This document shows, piece by piece, positions 62,160-64,000 of a stretch of 64,000 nt of DNA (within the stretch, counting starts at the first letter, position 1; each line of letters opens with the position of its first letter). The notes beneath the pieces were generated by a model, which made no database searches, had not been told where the DNA came from, and worked only from the letters and a program-made list of their open reading frames with translations. A program made the position numbers and the translations under genes. Origin of the DNA: Amycolatopsis jiangsuensis (lineage in GTDB: Bacteria; Actinomycetota; Actinomycetes; Mycobacteriales; Pseudonocardiaceae); contig NZ_JACHMG010000001.1 of assembly GCF_014204865.1 (NCBI RefSeq), positions 1,612,001-1,676,000 on the forward strand, given 5' to 3'.

Positions 62160-63179
62160 GTGAGCTCCCCCATCCACACCCCCGCCGAGGACCGCTACGA
62201 GCACCTGCCCTACCGCCGCGCCAGCCGGTCCGGGCTCGACCTGCCCGCATTCTCCTTCGGGCTGTGGCAGAAGTTCGGCCCCGAGCACGGCTACGAGAAG
62301 CGCCGCGAGATCATCCTGCACGCGTTCGACCTCGGCATCACGCATTTCGACAACGCCGACCGTTACGGACCGCCCACGCGCGGGGCGCAGAAGTTCTTCG
62401 GCCAGGTGCTCGCGCAGGACCTCGCGCCCTACCGGGACGAGCTGATCCTCTCGACCAAAGCGGGCAACCCGATCGGCGCGAGCCCGTACCAGAAGGGCGC
62501 CTCGCGGAAGTCGCTGCTGGCCTCGCTGGAGCACAGCCTGCGCGATCTCGGCACCGATTACGTGGACGTCTTCTACAGCCACAGCCCCGATCTGACGACA
62601 CCGCTGGAGGAGACCGTCGGTGCGCTGGTCAGCGCGGTCGGCCAGGGCAAGGCGCTCTACGCCGGCATTTCGAACTATCTGCCCGACCGCGCCCGCAAGG
62701 CCGCGGCGCTGCTGCGGGAAGCCGGCGTCCCCCTGCTGGTGCACCAACCGCGGTACTCGATCTTCGACCGCAGGCCCGAACGCAACGGTCTGCTCGCGGC
62801 GGCCGCCGAGGACGGGTTCGGGCTCGTCGTCTACTCGCCGCTCGCGCAGGGGCTGCTGACTGACAAGTACCTCGTGGACATTCCCGACGGCGCGCGGGCG
62901 CGGGACAGCGCGTTCCTCTCCCCGGACGTCATCGACGCCACCTATCGGGAACGCGCGGCCGCGTTGAACAAGATCGCCGAGGAGCGCGGGCAATCGCTCG
63001 CGCAGCTGGCGCTGCAGTGGGTGCTGCGGCGCCCGGAAGTCACCTCCGCGCTCATCGGCGCGAGCAGCACCGGCCAGCTGGACCACAACCTGCAGGCGCT
63101 GGACTTTCCGCCGCTGACCGAGGCGGAACTGGCGTCGATCGACGAGCACGGCGTGCACGGCACGGGGCTGAAGCTGTGA
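62160..63179 (+). CDS. Aldo/keto reductase (YghZ/KvAP-beta-like)
   Basis: 339 residues. [25 protein letters not shown] and [23 protein letters not shown] resemble the YghZ (L-glyceraldehyde-3-phosphate reductase) subgroup; [12 protein letters not shown] carries the Lys and FYSHSPD the His. Different subgroup from the preceding AKR, so the two probably act on different carbonyls. GTG start following AAAGGATCC; overlaps the next gene (GTGA). Confidence 0.88.
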   Translation: MSSPIHTPAEDRYEHLPYRRASRSGLDLPAFSFGLWQKFGPEHGYEKRREIILHAFDLGITHFDNADRYGPPTRGAQKFFGQVLAQDLAPYRDELILSTKAGNPIGASPYQKGASRKSLLASLEHSLRDLGTDYVDVFYSHSPDLTTPLEETVGALVSAVGQGKALYAGISNYLPDRARKAAALLREAGVPLLVHQPRYSIFDRRPERNGLLAAAAEDGFGLVVYSPLAQGLLTDKYLVDIPDGARARDSAFLSPDVIDATYRERAAALNKIAEERGQSLAQLALQWVLRRPEVTSALIGASSTGQLDHNLQALDFPPLTEAELASIDEHGVHGTGLKL

Positions 63180-64000
63180 CCGCCCCGATCGGCGCCGGAA
63201 TCGAGGACGGCCGCCGGTTCCGGCTGAACTTCCTGCTGCACCTGGACTCCGACGTACCGCCGTCGCGGGCCTACCGGCAGGCGGCCGAGATCTTCGTGGC
63301 GGCCGAGGAGCTGGGCTACGACTCGGGGTGGGTGATCCAGCGGCATTTCCGCCAAGGCAGGGAACACGTGTCCGCGCCGCTGGTCGTGCTGGCCGCGATC
63401 GCCCAGCACACCACGCGGATCGGGCTGGGCACCGGCGTGCTGGTGCTGCCGCTGGAGGACCCGCTGCGGGTCGCCGAAGACGCGGCCACCCTCGACGCGC
63501 TGAGCGCCGGCCGCCTCGAACTGGGCGTCGGGTCGGGCCCGTTCCCCGGTGCCTGGGCGGCGTTCGGCCGGGACCTCGCCGAGCGGCACGACCTCTTCGG
63601 CGCCTCGGTCACGCGGCTGCACGAAGTGCTGGAGGGCAAGGTACTCAACGACCTCGGCGAGGTGCTGCATCCACCGGGAACCGGTGTGCGGCAACGGCTG
63701 TGGCAGGCCACGACGAGCGCCCCGGCCCACGCGCACCGGGCAGCGGCCGCCGCCGGGCGAGCCGGCGACGGACTGCAGCTCTCGCGTGCGACCGCGTGGA
63801 GCGGATCGACGGTGGCGCAAGCGCAGCGAGCGCAGGCCGAGTGGATCGGGACCTACCGCGACGCGTGGCACGAGCCCGACCGCGCACCCCGTGTCCAGGT
63901 GTCGCGCGCGGTGTACCCGCACCCGGACCGGGCGATCGCCCGCGAGCTGGTGGCACCCGGCGTGCGGCGGTGGCAAAGCTGGCAGTCCCACCGGAGGGAC
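63176..64000 (+). CDS. Luciferase-like monooxygenase (3' end outside window)
   Basis: 275 codons visible. LLM barrel: [68 protein letters not shown]. This is another flavin-dependent member, of a different branch from the DszA-like protein. GTG start overlaps the AKR stop. It continues the organosulfur-type operon beyond the right edge. Confidence 0.85.
   Translation, partial: MTAPIGAGIEDGRRFRLNFLLHLDSDVPPSRAYRQAAEIFVAAEELGYDSGWVIQRHFRQGREHVSAPLVVLAAIAQHTTRIGLGTGVLVLPLEDPLRVAEDAATLDALSAGRLELGVGSGPFPGAWAAFGRDLAERHDLFGASVTRLHEVLEGKVLNDLGEVLHPPGTGVRQRLWQATTSAPAHAHRAAAAAGRAGDGLQLSRATAWSGSTVAQAQRAQAEWIGTYRDAWHEPDRAPRVQVSRAVYPHPDRAIARELVAPGVRRWQSWQSHRRD

Noticed and set aside
1..64000. tRNA, rRNA, CRISPR arrays and prophage attachment sites
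   Set aside because: None seen on reading; no repeats with regular spacing and no tRNA-like cloverleaf were recognised, though a covariance search was not possible.

Overview
The window is high-GC actinobacterial DNA. GTG starts are frequent, stop and start codons overlap (ATGA or GTGA) throughout the operons, and the families present (F420/FMN luciferase-like oxidoreductases, CebR-like and PadR regulators, a HelD/HelR-type RNA polymerase motor, an actinobacterial IS982 element) fit a soil actinomycete. I suspect Pseudonocardiales (Amycolatopsis-like), but there is no rRNA or other marker to settle it. No tRNA, rRNA or CRISPR array was recognised.

Layout. (1) 1-17.9 kb is a catabolic island for an aromatic or N-heteroaromatic compound. 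It encodes a Rieske oxygenase with its own ferredoxin reductase and 7Fe ferredoxin, an MhpB-like extradiol dioxygenase, an M20-like protein that seems to lack its metal ligands, a meta-cleavage-product hydrolase, an enoyl-CoA hydratase, a double-domain CoA-transferase, a fused molybdenum hydroxylase, a luciferase-like oxidoreductase, an MHS-type transporter, an aldehyde dehydrogenase and an IclR regulator. The same 17-bp palindrome (GGTCCG-N5-CGGACC) lies in four non-coding regions between its operons, so the island looks like one regulon. (2) 17.9-20.5 kb: a GH1 beta-glucosidase and a LacI/CebR-like regulator, divergent, with the CebR-type palindrome between them. (3) 20.5-26 kb: a three-gene quaternary-amine demethylation operon (Rieske oxygenase, its reductase, a TMADH-like flavoenzyme) and a divergent LysR regulator. 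(4) 26-36.4 kb is mixed accessory DNA: a frameshifted SLATT-domain gene, a TetR-P450 pair with a repeated operator, a HelR-like motor divergent from a PadR regulator, a PF03773-like permease, an amino-acid permease, a frameshifted GNAT gene, an intact IS982-family element and a membrane-anchored M15-like protein.

(5) 36.6-47.5 kb is one tightly overlapping operon: a threonine-synthase-like PLP enzyme, a complete peptide-type ABC importer, an SDR, a NodB-type deacetylase, a penicillin-acylase-family hydrolase without signal peptide, and a GntR regulator as last gene. A GntR-type palindrome sits inside the promoter. It looks like uptake and cytoplasmic breakdown of an acylated amide or peptide. 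(6) 47.5-52.2 kb: an AlkA-type glycosylase, glyoxalase-fold proteins, a MarR regulator, an aldo/keto reductase and a YeiH-family exporter with a small membrane protein. (7) 52.4-64 kb: a second peptide-type ABC importer followed by luciferase-like monooxygenases (one DszA/NtaA-like), a DszC/SfnB-like flavoprotein and two aldo/keto reductases. Upstream is a probably leaderless 23-codon leader with two Cys codons inside a hairpin, so cysteine-sensing attenuation and an organosulfur-scavenging role are likely. The operon runs off the right edge.
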